64,000 nt of DNA from Pseudomonas putida (GTDB lineage Bacteria > Pseudomonadota > Gammaproteobacteria > Pseudomonadales > Pseudomonadaceae), in NCBI RefSeq assembly GCF_003228315.1, contig NZ_CP029693.1:4701501-4765500 (forward strand). The letters run 5' to 3'. Below the pieces are notes generated by a model. It saw only the letters and a program-made list of their open reading frames with translations. It was not told the origin of the DNA and ran no database searches. Positions 17,271 to 25,743 of the stretch are shown here, one piece after another (within the stretch, counting starts at the first letter, position 1; each line of letters starts with the position of its first letter). The position numbers and the translations under genes were made by a program.

Positions 17271-17323
17271 ACAGGGTGGGCCTGGCTCACCCTGTTAAGT
17301 CCCAGACGCGCAATGCGCCTGGG
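17271..17323 (+). terminator. Two hairpins after msbA, possible terminator
   Basis: ACAGGGTG/CACCCTGT at 17271-17295 and CCCAG.CGC/GCG.CTGGG at 17301-17323 form consecutive stem-loops just after the msbA stop. There is no strong T-run, so termination may be partial or Rho-dependent. Confidence 0.45.
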
Positions 17324-17449
17324 GATTTGTATCCAGATCCTTACGCATGCTGACTAAACCTGAATAAATCTGCGCAGTGCTCTTGTTAAGGTTCCTGAAC
17401 GAACTTTGACTTCAATCGAGAGGGCCAACCCTTTCGCGCGGGTGCTGGA

Positions 17450-18154
17450 ATGTTGCAACGTTATCTCTGGAAGCTGCTGCCCAAGACGCAACGGCAATTC
17501 CTGTTGGGCCGATTGTCAGTGGTGGATCGGCAGGTAGTGAACAAGTCGATGTCGGCGAATGTGCGTTTCCCCCGGCCCTTCAAACAGCGCTCCTGCTTGT
17601 TTATCCACGTTCCAAAATGCGCCGGCAGCAGTGTCTGTGTCGCATTGTTCGATGGCTGGACCCCGGGTCACTTGCCGCTGTATTGGTACGAACAACAGTT
17701 TCCCGAGCAGTTTTCCAGCAGTTTCAAGTTCGCCTTCGTCCGCGATCCGCTGGAAAGGGCGTATTCGGCCTACGCCTACCTGCGAGGCAATGCCCTGAGC
17801 CTGCGGGACCATCCTGCTCAAAGGCTGGTCAGGCAGTACCGTGACTTCGACGATTTTGTCGGCCGCTGGCTGCACCCCGAGACGATCCAGCGGCAGCTGC
17901 ATTTTGCTCCGCAGACAGACTTCCTGACTGACACCATGGGGCATCTGGCTCTCGATTTCGTCGGCTACCAGGAGCATCTGCGACGAGATTTCAATCTGGT
18001 CTGCGAACAGTTGGAGCTGGGGGCGGTGTTGCCCCACGTCAATGGCTCGCAACAACGTCGTTCAGTGGCCGCCCGTGATTTTTGCACCCTGCGTACCCGT
18101 CGCCTGATCCGGCGTGCCTACCAGCGCGACTACGAGATGCTCGGGTATGAATGA
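17450..18154 (+). CDS. Sulfotransferase family 2 protein in the LPS locus
   Basis: 234 residues. It shows the two PAPS-binding signatures of the Sulfotransfer_2 family: the 5'-phosphosulfate loop HVPKCAGSS (residues 53-61) and the 3'-phosphate motif RDPxxRxxSxY (98-108). Such enzymes move sulfate from PAPS to a sugar hydroxyl. No signal peptide is evident. Its position between msbA and hldE suggests a core or O-antigen sugar as acceptor, but that is inference. The start is the ATG at 17450 with a weak ribosome site. As I recall, P. aeruginosa has msbA next to hldE with no such gene, so this looks like an insertion. Confidence 0.85.
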   Translation: MLQRYLWKLLPKTQRQFLLGRLSVVDRQVVNKSMSANVRFPRPFKQRSCLFIHVPKCAGSSVCVALFDGWTPGHLPLYWYEQQFPEQFSSSFKFAFVRDPLERAYSAYAYLRGNALSLRDHPAQRLVRQYRDFDDFVGRWLHPETIQRQLHFAPQTDFLTDTMGHLALDFVGYQEHLRRDFNLVCEQLELGAVLPHVNGSQQRRSVAARDFCTLRTRRLIRRAYQRDYEMLGYE

Positions 18155-18182
18155 GAGGCCTGCGATACCGAGCTCAGTGGCT

Positions 18183-18207
18183 TTTCTGCTCAAATAATGA
18201 GCAGAAA
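18183..18207 (+). terminator. Hairpin after the sulfotransferase gene
   Basis: A perfect 10-bp stem (TTTCTGCTCA/TGAGCAGAAA) with a 5-nt loop lies 28 bp after the sulfotransferase stop and about 95 bp before hldE. The 3' side ends in AAA rather than T's, so it is a candidate terminator of moderate quality. Confidence 0.5.
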
Positions 18208-18302
18208 CTCAAGCCATACCCTCCCGTTGCAGCCGTCACACTAGCCAATGCCTACCCTGTGCTAATATCGCGCCCCTGTTCATTTTGTATGTGGGTTGCT
18301 CC

Positions 18303-19727
18303 ATGAAGTTGTCCATGCCGCGATTCGATCAAGCCCCTGTCTTGGTGGTCGGCGATGTCATGCTCGACCGTTACTGGCATGGTGGTACCTCACGGATTTC
18401 CCCTGAGGCACCCGTACCGGTCGTCAAGGTCGATCACATCGAGGACCGCCCCGGCGGTGCCGCCAACGTTGCGTTGAACATTGCCGCCCTTGGCGCGCCG
18501 GCCTCGCTGGTGGGTGTCACCGGCGACGATGAAGCCGCCGATAGTCTTGCCAATAGCCTCAAGGGTGCCGGTGTACGGGCGCTGTTCCAGCGCGTTGCGC
18601 ACCAGCCGACCATCGTCAAGCTGCGGGTCATGAGCCGTCACCAGCAATTGCTGCGAATCGACTTCGAAGAACCCTTCGCCACCGATGCGATCGAGCTGGC
18701 GAACCAGGTCGACGATCTGCTTGAAGGCATCAAGGTGCTGGTGTTGTCCGACTACGGCAAAGGCGCGTTGAAAAATCATCAGGTCCTGATCCAGGCCGCC
18801 CGTGCCCGTGGCATTCCGGTATTGGCCGACCCCAAGGGCAAGGATTTTTCCATCTATCGGGGTGCGAGTCTGATCACGCCGAACCTCAGCGAGTTCGAAA
18901 CCATCGTCGGTCGTTGTGCCGATGAGCACGAATTGGTGAACAAGGGCGCGCAGTTGATGCACGACCTGGAGCTCGGTGCCTTGCTGGTGACCCGTGGCGA
19001 GCACGGCATGACCCTGCTGCGTCCGGATCATCCGGCATTGCACCTGCCGGCTCGTGCCCGTGAAGTGTTCGACGTGACCGGTGCCGGTGACACGGTAATT
19101 TCCACCCTGGCCGCAGCGATTGCCGCAGGCGAGGAGTTGCCTCACGCGGTCGGCCTGGCCAACCTGGCGGCCGGCATCGTGGTCGGCAAGCTCGGTACGG
19201 CCGCGATCAGCGCGCCGGAATTGCGCCGTGCCATTCAGCGCGAAGAAGGTTCCGAGCGCGGTGTGCTGGGGCTCGAACAGCTGCTGCTGGCGGTCGACGA
19301 TGCCCGTGCGCACAACGAGCGAATCGTCTTCACCAACGGCTGCTTCGACATTCTGCATGCCGGGCACGTGACCTACCTCGAGCAGGCGCGGGCACAGGGC
19401 GATCGCTTGATCGTGGCGATCAATGACGATGCGTCGGTCACCCGCCTGAAAGGACCGGGACGCCCGATCAACAGTGTCGACCGACGCATGGCCGTGCTGG
19501 CAGGGCTGGGGGCGGTGGACTGGGTGATCAGCTTCCCCGAAGGCACCCCGGAAAACCTGCTGCGCGAGGTCAAGCCCGATGTGCTGGTCAAGGGCGGGGA
19601 CTACGGGATCGACCAGGTGGTCGGCGCGGACATCGTGAAGGCTTACGGCGGCACGGTGAAAGTGTTGGGTCTGGTCGAGAACAGCTCCACCACGGCCATC
19701 GTCGAGAAGATCCGCAAGTCCGAGTGA
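18303..19727 (+). CDS. hldE: Bifunctional heptose kinase/adenylyltransferase HldE
   Basis: 474 residues, the standard HldE length. The N-terminal PfkB-type kinase (about 1-318) makes heptose-1,7-bisphosphate and has DVTGAGDT near residue 262 with the catalytic Asp. The C-terminal nucleotidyltransferase (about 344-474) makes ADP-heptose and has TNGCFDILHAGHVTYLEQA, including the HxGH-type motif, plus VKGGDYG. The product feeds WaaC and WaaF. The ATG at 18303 is used; upstream TTG and GTG codons lack support. Confidence 0.97.
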   Translation: MKLSMPRFDQAPVLVVGDVMLDRYWHGGTSRISPEAPVPVVKVDHIEDRPGGAANVALNIAALGAPASLVGVTGDDEAADSLANSLKGAGVRALFQRVAHQPTIVKLRVMSRHQQLLRIDFEEPFATDAIELANQVDDLLEGIKVLVLSDYGKGALKNHQVLIQAARARGIPVLADPKGKDFSIYRGASLITPNLSEFETIVGRCADEHELVNKGAQLMHDLELGALLVTRGEHGMTLLRPDHPALHLPARAREVFDVTGAGDTVISTLAAAIAAGEELPHAVGLANLAAGIVVGKLGTAAISAPELRRAIQREEGSERGVLGLEQLLLAVDDARAHNERIVFTNGCFDILHAGHVTYLEQARAQGDRLIVAINDDASVTRLKGPGRPINSVDRRMAVLAGLGAVDWVISFPEGTPENLLREVKPDVLVKGGDYGIDQVVGADIVKAYGGTVKVLGLVENSSTTAIVEKIRKSE

Positions 19728-19738
19728 CACCCTGTACA

Positions 19739-19839
19739 TGCAGGAGCGAGCATGCTCGCGATGAACTCAATCGCACCGCATTCATTCAGGTGAAATGCGG
19801 TGCCGAAGATGTTCTTCGCGAGCATGCTCGCTCCTGCAG
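19739..19839. repeat. REP pair with an extra inner palindrome
   Basis: Outer REP units (TGCAGGAGCGAGCATGCTCG and CGAGCATGCTCGCTCCTGCA) face each other, and the DNA between them contains a second inverted repeat GCACCGCATT (19773-19782) / AATGCGGTGC (19794-19803). The block therefore folds as one nested palindrome between two convergent transcription units (hldE and the minus-strand gene). Confidence 0.88.
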
Positions 19840-19854
19840 AGGCTGAGTTCTTAA

Positions 19855-20823
19855 TTAAGAACTGACTTTCTTTCGTGGCACCATCTTCTTCAACAACTGT
19901 TTCGCCTTCCCACCCAGCAACGCCAGCCCCGAATTTTTCCCCGGCGGCGTCAAACCCTGCTGTCGTACCCAATCCTTCCAGCGAATCCGCTCCTCCTTGA
20001 CCAGCCAGCCTTCCTGCCGGGCAAAGCTTTCGGCCAGGTACAGCCCGCGGGTGCTCGCCGGGTACAGTTGATCCTTCCTCAAGGTGTAGAGCTCGGCCAG
20101 AGGATGGCCGTCCTGCAAGGGCATCAGGTACAGGTCAGGGCGCTTGCGATCCAGGCGGGCCACCAGTTGATCGCCCTCCAGGCGCTCGTCGACATGGAAC
20201 AGGCTCAGGGACTTGGCTTCCCTCGGCACGTCCAGGCGCAAATCGTAGATCAGTTGCAAGGAGGCCGTGGGCAGGTGCACATAGGCCCGCGGGCGTTCGA
20301 TCAACTGCAGGTTGGCGCAACGAACCGGGCGTGCCGATCCCGACAGCGGCGAGAGGCGAAAGGGTAGCGCTTCGCGGTAGTGCAGCGCCGACGAATAGGG
20401 CGCTGGCAACCAGGTGTCGTTGAAGCGACCGTTGAGCCAGCCTTCCGGCGTTTCCAGCAGGCATTCTTCGGCGATCTCCTGAATGGCCGTATGCAGCGGC
20501 AGGTTCAGTTCATGGGCCGGCACGTACCCGGAGATCAGCTTGAGCACCACATCGCCACGGTCCTGCCGACGCTGGCGAACCAGCACCCAGTAATCGCGAT
20601 TCTGCCAATGCAGGGTCAGTCGCACCGACACCCCGAGGTTGGCCAGTTCGAGGGCAAAGCGCTGGTTGTCGGCAACCGTCACCGGGCGACGACGCTGCAG
20701 GATCTGGGAGAAATTCAGCGGCCTCCCGACGCTCTGGTAACTCAGGCCTTCGGGAGTCGCTTCGACGAATAGCGGCAGGGTCTTGAAGTTGCTCGGGTTC
20801 TTTCTGATGAGCGTACGCGGCAT
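19855..20823 (-). CDS. Conserved Pseudomonas protein of unknown function
   Basis: 322 residues. I do not recognise a domain with certainty. Homologues are, as I recall, sometimes labelled 'metal ABC transporter ATPase', but no Walker A, signature or Walker B motif is present, so that label is not supported. Visible features: a hydrophilic protein without signal peptide or membrane helix, a TAIQEIAEECLLETPEGW segment near 113-130 faintly like part of a Nudix box but lacking the full spacing, and a basic C-terminal tail (KAKQLLKKMVPRKK). It lies 33 bp upstream of nothing else on its strand but in line with the aldo/keto reductase gene behind it. Confidence 0.7.
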   Translation of the reverse strand: MPRTLIRKNPSNFKTLPLFVEATPEGLSYQSVGRPLNFSQILQRRRPVTVADNQRFALELANLGVSVRLTLHWQNRDYWVLVRQRRQDRGDVVLKLISGYVPAHELNLPLHTAIQEIAEECLLETPEGWLNGRFNDTWLPAPYSSALHYREALPFRLSPLSGSARPVRCANLQLIERPRAYVHLPTASLQLIYDLRLDVPREAKSLSLFHVDERLEGDQLVARLDRKRPDLYLMPLQDGHPLAELYTLRKDQLYPASTRGLYLAESFARQEGWLVKEERIRWKDWVRQQGLTPPGKNSGLALLGGKAKQLLKKMVPRKKVSS

Positions 20824-20856
20824 GTCGGCTCCTGCTTCAGGCCGCGCAGGGCGGCG

Positions 20857-21669
20857 TCAGTGGCTACGTAGGACCTGGGCTACGGTCGAGACATTATGGG
20901 CGAGGTGCAGCGGATTGATGGTCCCGACAATAGCACTGGCAACGCCCGGATGTTCGAACAACAATTCGAAACTCGCGCGCACCGGGTCCACGCCCGGACT
21001 TAAACAAACATGGCCGCTGGCGAGGGCTTTTTTTACCAGAATGGCTTTGCCGTGTGCAGCAGCATAGTCAATGACGGGCTTTTCGTTTTGATCGTTCAGA
21101 TTGTAGGTAACCATCGCGCAGTCACCTTGCTCCAGGGCCTTCAACCCGCCTTCGACGGTCTTGCCGGAAAAGCCGAAACCACGAATCTTGCCTTCGGCCT
21201 TGAGCGCAGCGAGGGTTGCGTAAACCTCGCAGTCGTTGAGGATCGCCATGTCGTTGCCGTCGGAGTGCACCAGCACCAGATCGATGAAGTCTGTCTCCAG
21301 GCGTTGCAGGCTGCGCTCCACTGACAGTCGGGTGTGGGCGGCGTTGAAGTCGTGGCGGGATTGACCGTCGGCAAACTCTTCGCCGACCTTGCTGACAATC
21401 ACCCAGTCCTGACGCTGCCCGCGCAGCAGTGGGCCGAGGCGTTCTTCGCTGCGACCATAGGCCGGTGCGGTGTCGATCAGGTTGATGCCCAGGTCGCGGG
21501 TGAGCTTGAGCAGCATCCGCGCTTCATCATCGTCGGGGATCTTGAAGCCATTGGGGTACTTCACCCCTTGGTCGCGGCCAAGCTTCACCGTGCCCAGGCC
21601 CAGCGGCGAAACCAGAAGGCCGGTGCTGCCCAAGGGGCGATGCAGGTCGTGCAGGGTCGCCTGGCTCAT
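20857..21669 (-). CDS. Aldo/keto reductase family oxidoreductase
   Basis: 270 residues. The AKR (beta/alpha)8 fold is indicated by the N-terminal GLGTVKLG, the catalytic tetrad region DTAPAYGRSEERLG (Asp and Tyr), VSKVGEE (Lys) and VHSDGND (His), and the late NADPH-binding segment GVASAIVGTINPLHL. It probably reduces aldehydes or ketones with NADPH; the substrate is not predictable. Its ATG overlaps the stop of the upstream FAD oxidoreductase gene (ATGA), so the two are cotranscribed, probably followed by the 322-residue protein gene 33 bp downstream. Confidence 0.88.
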   Translation of the reverse strand: MSQATLHDLHRPLGSTGLLVSPLGLGTVKLGRDQGVKYPNGFKIPDDDEARMLLKLTRDLGINLIDTAPAYGRSEERLGPLLRGQRQDWVIVSKVGEEFADGQSRHDFNAAHTRLSVERSLQRLETDFIDLVLVHSDGNDMAILNDCEVYATLAALKAEGKIRGFGFSGKTVEGGLKALEQGDCAMVTYNLNDQNEKPVIDYAAAHGKAILVKKALASGHVCLSPGVDPVRASFELLFEHPGVASAIVGTINPLHLAHNVSTVAQVLRSH

Positions 21670-22841
21670 GGCAGCAGTTGCTCCCAGGCCGGGACGCCCA
21701 TCGGTGGTTTAGGCAGGGGTGGCAGCTCGGTTACGGGGCCGGGTTGGATGCCGTCGCGTTCAAGGCTGGCGATTACCCGGTCGGCAAAGTCCGGTGCCAG
21801 CGCCAGTTTGGTGGGCCAGCCCACCAGCAGTCGGCCCTCTTCGGCGAGGAAGGCGTTGTCGGGGCGGGTCAGCCCCGATTGCAGCGGCTCGGCGCGATCC
21901 ACACGCAAGGTGGCCCATTGCGCGGTGCTGAGGTCGATCCACGGCAATAGCTGGCCGAGTTCTTTCTGCGCAGTGGCGATCTGCTCGGCGGGCTCGCGGT
22001 TCACGCCGTCGGTTTCGGCGATATCACCCCCCATGTACCAGACCCACTGACCATCGGCGGCCGGATGGGTCGTTACGGTGAGGCGCGGCTTGGTGCCGCC
22101 ACCCAGGCAGTGGGCGTACAGCGGTTTGAGGCCCGGGCCCTTGGCGATGATCATGTGCAGTGGGCGGCGCTGCATGGCCGGGTGGGTCAGACCGAGGGCT
22201 TCAAGCAGGGATGCCGTGCCGGCGCCAGCACTCAGGACGATGCGTTGCGCGCGAATTTCTCGCTCGTCGATCTTGAGCCCGACCAGTACGCCACTGTCCA
22301 GCAGCGGTTCGATCTTCTGACCGGCGAGCAAGCCATCGCCCGCCAGATCGGCCAGGCGCTGGATCAGGCTTGGCACGTCGATCACCAACTCGGCCAGGCG
22401 ATAGACCTTGCCCTTGAAACGCTTGTCTTGCAGGGCAGGAGGCAGTTGATCGCCCTTGACCTGATCGACGCGTCCGCGCACGGCCTTGCTGGCGAAGAAG
22501 CTGGTGAGATTGCCGGCGATAGTGCCGGGGGACCACAGGTAATGGGCTTCGGACAGCAGGCGCACGCCGGACAGATCCAGCTCGCCGTTGCCGGCCATGG
22601 CCTCACGCCAGCGGCGAGGCATGTCGGCGATGGCTTCCGAGGCGCCGGTGAGGGCGCCGTGCAGTGCGTACTTGGCACCGCCGTGAATGATGCCCTGGGA
22701 CTTGATGCTCTGCCCGCCGCCCAGGGTGGCGTTTTCCACCAGTACGGTCGAAAAGCCCTGGCGGCGCAGACGCGCATTCAGCCAGAGGCCGGCGACACCA
22801 GCGCCGACAATCAGAACGTCGGTGGAAATAACGGATGGCAT
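21666..22841 (-). CDS. FAD-dependent oxidoreductase (DAO family)
   Basis: 391 residues from the ATG at 22841 (an in-frame start 21 bp upstream is less likely). The N-terminus has a clear dinucleotide-binding motif, DVLIVGAGVAGLWLNARLRRQGF, ending in an acidic residue (VLVE), followed by GGGQSIKSQGIIHGGAKY, typical of DAO/glycerol-3-phosphate-dehydrogenase-like flavoenzymes. A late GWPTKLALAPDFADRV segment completes the FAD domain. It forms a two-gene unit with the aldo/keto reductase. The substrate is unknown; an amine, amino acid or hydroxyacid is plausible. Confidence 0.85.
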   Translation of the reverse strand: MPSVISTDVLIVGAGVAGLWLNARLRRQGFSTVLVENATLGGGQSIKSQGIIHGGAKYALHGALTGASEAIADMPRRWREAMAGNGELDLSGVRLLSEAHYLWSPGTIAGNLTSFFASKAVRGRVDQVKGDQLPPALQDKRFKGKVYRLAELVIDVPSLIQRLADLAGDGLLAGQKIEPLLDSGVLVGLKIDEREIRAQRIVLSAGAGTASLLEALGLTHPAMQRRPLHMIIAKGPGLKPLYAHCLGGGTKPRLTVTTHPAADGQWVWYMGGDIAETDGVNREPAEQIATAQKELGQLLPWIDLSTAQWATLRVDRAEPLQSGLTRPDNAFLAEEGRLLVGWPTKLALAPDFADRVIASLERDGIQPGPVTELPPLPKPPMGVPAWEQLLP

Positions 22842-22908
22842 GCGGCGACCTCGAGTGTTCAAGACAAGGGCGCAGTATACAGACTCGAAGATTGGAGGGG
22901 CTGCTGCA

Positions 22909-23001
22909 CCTGTGGGAGCGAGCTTGCTCGCGATAGCGATAAGTCAGTCAACATTGATGTTGAAGCCAATACCGTCATCGCGAGCAGGCTCGCTCCCACA
23001 A
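22909..23001. repeat. REP pair (inverted)
   Basis: CCTGTGGGAGCGAGCTTGCT on the left faces ATCGCGAGCAGGCTCGCTCC on the right across about 45 bp. It lies between two minus-strand genes, the SMR transporter and the oxidoreductase pair. Confidence 0.9.
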
Positions 23002-23018
23002 GGGATGGTGCCTGGGTA

Positions 23019-23351
23019 TTAGTGGCCGGCAGTTTTGGAGAACAGTTGGATGACAACAACCCCCAGCACAATTAACCCCATCCCCAGAACCGCCGGCACA
23101 TCCAGCTTCTGCCCATACAGAAACAGCGCGGCAACGCTGACCATCACGATGCCCATGCCGGCCCACACGGCGTAAGCCACGCCCACGGGTACGCTGCGCA
23201 CCACCAGGGTGAGCATCCAGAAGGCAATGCCATACCCGAGAATGACCAGAATCAACGGCAGCGGGGTGCTGATGCCTTTGACGGCTTTCATCGAAACAGT
23301 GGCAATCACTTCGGCGCAGATGGCTATGGCCAGGTAGTAGTAAGCGGTCAT
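23019..23351 (-). CDS. emrE: SMR-family multidrug efflux protein (EmrE-like)
   Basis: 110 residues with four transmembrane helices, the standard small multidrug resistance layout. The essential membrane glutamate is present at position 14 (ICAEVIATVSMK), and helix 3 has WAGMGIV and helix 4 GLIVLGVVVIQL. Such dimers exchange protons for quaternary cations or, in the Gdx subgroup, guanidinium. It corresponds in position to PA4990 (EmrE of P. aeruginosa). It is divergent from a LysR gene 102 bp away, which may control it. Confidence 0.9.
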   Translation of the reverse strand: MTAYYYLAIAICAEVIATVSMKAVKGISTPLPLILVILGYGIAFWMLTLVVRSVPVGVAYAVWAGMGIVMVSVAALFLYGQKLDVPAVLGMGLIVLGVVVIQLFSKTAGH

Positions 23352-23453
23352 GGTTCAATCCTCGTGTGAAGTGTTGCTCTCTGAGGTCGGCATTCTAGAG
23401 ATTCTCCAGATGCGGTAAAGTCATTACCTATCTGTTCTGAAGATGGGTTGATC

Positions 23454-24374
23454 ATGAACATTCAATGGAATCTGGAGCAGCTGCGCTTGTTTGTGAGCGT
23501 AGCGGAGCAGCGTTCGTTTTCCGCTGTGGCGCGGGAGCAGCGCAAGGCGCAGTCAGCGGTCAGCAGTGCGATCGCGCTGCTGGAGGAGGATCTGGGGGTG
23601 AGTCTGTTCGACCGCAGCAGTGGCCGCCAGCCGAAACTCACCGAAGCCGGCACGGCCCTACTGGAAGAAGCCCGGGAAGTGCTGCGTCAGTGCGAGCGCC
23701 TCAATGGCCGTGCACTGGCGATGATGCGCGGGCAAGAGGCGCGCCTGCGGCTGGCCCAGGACGAGGCGATGCCTTATCAGCCAATCATCGAAAGCTTCGA
23801 GGCGCTGGCCGAGCGCTTTCCGAGTCTTGAAGTGCAATTGACCAGCGCCGCCCAGGGCGAAGTGGCGCGCAAACTGGTGGAGCGCCGTGCCGATCTGGGC
23901 TTGCTGTTCTTTCACGACCAGATCCCGGAAGCCCTGGAGCGACGAGTGCTCGGCAGTGTGGAAATGGTCACGGTCTGCGGCGCCGGTCATCCGTTGGCGA
24001 AACAGGCGCAGGTCAATTGCCAGCAACTGGCCCAGCATCGTCAATTGCTGATGTCGACCCAATCGAGCATTTATCCCGGCAGCGAGCCGGCCAGTCCGGA
24101 AGTCTGGCGGGCGGACAGTTTTTACGTCATGGCCGAATGGCTGGTGCGTGGCCTGGGCTGGGCCTGGCTGCCGCGTCATGTGGTGCAATACCCGACCTAT
24201 CAGGACCAGATGGTCGAGTTGAACAGCGAGTGGACGCCGCCGGCACTGGTGGTGGAACTGGTCTGGCGTCGCGATGAGCCACTGGGTCCCGCAGCGCGCT
24301 GGCTGGCCGAACGTTTTGCCGTGCATTTGCAGGCGATCGGCGAAAAAACCGATAAACTCCGCCGCCATGAATAG
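23454..24374 (+). CDS. LysR-family transcriptional regulator
   Basis: 306 residues. The N-terminal winged helix-turn-helix is typical (NLEQLRLFVSVAEQRSFSAVAREQRKAQSAVSSAIALLEEDLGV), followed by the LysR effector domain with about 210 residues (MRGQEARLRLAQDEAMPYQPI onward). Divergence from the SMR pump suggests that pump as a target; that is inference. The ATG at 23454 is used, with GGGTTGATC upstream; a TTG two codons earlier is unlikely. It overlaps waaA by 8 bp, so read-through into waaA is possible. Confidence 0.88.
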   Translation: MNIQWNLEQLRLFVSVAEQRSFSAVAREQRKAQSAVSSAIALLEEDLGVSLFDRSSGRQPKLTEAGTALLEEAREVLRQCERLNGRALAMMRGQEARLRLAQDEAMPYQPIIESFEALAERFPSLEVQLTSAAQGEVARKLVERRADLGLLFFHDQIPEALERRVLGSVEMVTVCGAGHPLAKQAQVNCQQLAQHRQLLMSTQSSIYPGSEPASPEVWRADSFYVMAEWLVRGLGWAWLPRHVVQYPTYQDQMVELNSEWTPPALVVELVWRRDEPLGPAARWLAERFAVHLQAIGEKTDKLRRHE

Positions 24375-25644
24375 AACTCTCTACACCGTGCTGTTTTACC
24401 TGGGGCTGCCATTGGTGGCGATTCGACTGTGGCTGCGGGCGCGCAAGGCGCCGGCCTATGCCAAACGCATCGGTGAGCGCTTCTCCTACGGGATGCCGGT
24501 GATGAACCCCGGTGGCATTTGGGTGCATGCGGTGTCGGTGGGCGAGAGCATTGCCGCCGCGCCTATGATTCGCGCCCTGTTGCAACGTTATCCACAGCTG
24601 CCGATCACCGTCACCTGCATGACCCCGACCGGTTCGGAGCGCATCCAGGCGCTGTTCGCCAATGAGCCGCGCATCCAGCACTGCTATCTGCCTTATGACT
24701 TGCCGTGCGCGGCGAAACGTTTCCTCGACCGGGTCCGGCCTAAACTCGCGGTGATCATGGAAACCGAGCTGTGGCCCAACCACATCCACCAGTGCGCCAA
24801 ACGCGGGATTCCCGTGGCCCTGGCCAATGCACGACTGTCGGAACGCTCGGCCAGGGGCTATGGCCGCTTCGCTAAATTGACCGGACCGATGCTCGCCGAA
24901 ATGAGCTTGTTCGCGGTGCAGACCGAAGCCGAGGCGCAGCGATTCCGTGACTTGGGCGCGCGGACGGAAACCGTGGAAGTCACCGGTTCGATCAAGTTTG
25001 ATCTGACCATCGACCCGCAATTGTTGCAGCGTGCCGCCGAGCTGCGTGGGCAATGGCAGGCGCAAGAGCGCCCGGTGTGGATCGCCGCCAGTACCCACGA
25101 CGGCGAAGACGAGGTGGTGCTGGCGGCCCATCGTCGGCTGCTGGCGAGCCATCCCGATGCCTTGCTGATCCTGGTGCCGCGCCATCCCGAGCGCTTCAAT
25201 CCGGTGTTCGAATTGTGCCGCCAGCAAGGGTTTGCCACGGTCAGGCGTTCCAGCGGCGAGCCGGTTACCGCCGGCACTTCGGTGTTGCTGGGCGACACCA
25301 TGGGCGAGCTGCTGTTTCTCTACGCGCTGGCCGACAGTGCCTTCGTCGGTGGCAGCCTGGTGCCCAATGGCGGGCATAACCTGCTGGAGCCGGCGGCGCT
25401 GGCCAAACCGGTGCTCGCAGGTCCGCACCTGTTCAACTTCCTCGAAATTGCCGCGCAGTTACGCAGCGCCGGGGCGTTGCAGGAGGTGGAAGATGCCGAG
25501 GGGTTGGCCCTGGCGGTGCAGCGTCTGTTCGAGTTACCGCGCGATGCACAGCGGATGGCGGAGGCGGGGCTGAAGGTGATGCGTACCAATCAGGGCGCGT
25601 TGCAGCGGTTGCTGGATGGGTTGGGGCGGTTGATCGAGCGGTAG
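24367..25644 (+). CDS. waaA: Kdo transferase WaaA
   Basis: 425 residues from the ATG at 24367 inside the end of the LysR gene. An N-terminal hydrophobic segment (LYTVLFYLGLPLVAIRLWL) anchors it to the inner membrane. The GT30 N-domain has GGIWVHAVSVGESIAAAP (catalytic Glu after SVGE), and the C-domain has ASTHDGEDEVVLAAH and FVGGSLVPNGGHNLLEPAALAKPVL, both hallmarks of WaaA. It adds Kdo from CMP-Kdo to the lipid A precursor, the step before WaaC. It lies apart from the main LPS locus, as in P. aeruginosa. Confidence 0.96.
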   Translation: MNRTLYTVLFYLGLPLVAIRLWLRARKAPAYAKRIGERFSYGMPVMNPGGIWVHAVSVGESIAAAPMIRALLQRYPQLPITVTCMTPTGSERIQALFANEPRIQHCYLPYDLPCAAKRFLDRVRPKLAVIMETELWPNHIHQCAKRGIPVALANARLSERSARGYGRFAKLTGPMLAEMSLFAVQTEAEAQRFRDLGARTETVEVTGSIKFDLTIDPQLLQRAAELRGQWQAQERPVWIAASTHDGEDEVVLAAHRRLLASHPDALLILVPRHPERFNPVFELCRQQGFATVRRSSGEPVTAGTSVLLGDTMGELLFLYALADSAFVGGSLVPNGGHNLLEPAALAKPVLAGPHLFNFLEIAAQLRSAGALQEVEDAEGLALAVQRLFELPRDAQRMAEAGLKVMRTNQGALQRLLDGLGRLIER

Positions 25645-25665
25645 GGATTGGCGGCGTACACAAAT

Positions 25666-25737
25666 CCTGTAGGAGCAAGGCTTGCCCGCGATGGCGTCCT
25701 TGAGATCGCTATCGCGAGCAAGCTTTGCTCCTACAGG
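25666..25737. repeat. REP pair (inverted)
   Basis: CCTGTAGGAGCAAGGCTTGC faces GCAAGCTTTGCTCCTACAGG with about 20 bp between. It sits between convergent waaA and tolC and could act as a bidirectional barrier or terminator. Confidence 0.88.
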
Positions 25738-25743
25738 TTTTTC

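Noticed and set aside
20434..20487. Nudix-like box in the 322-residue unknown protein
   Set aside because: Only an EEC-like fragment is present; the spacing and the second glutamate pair of a Nudix box are missing.
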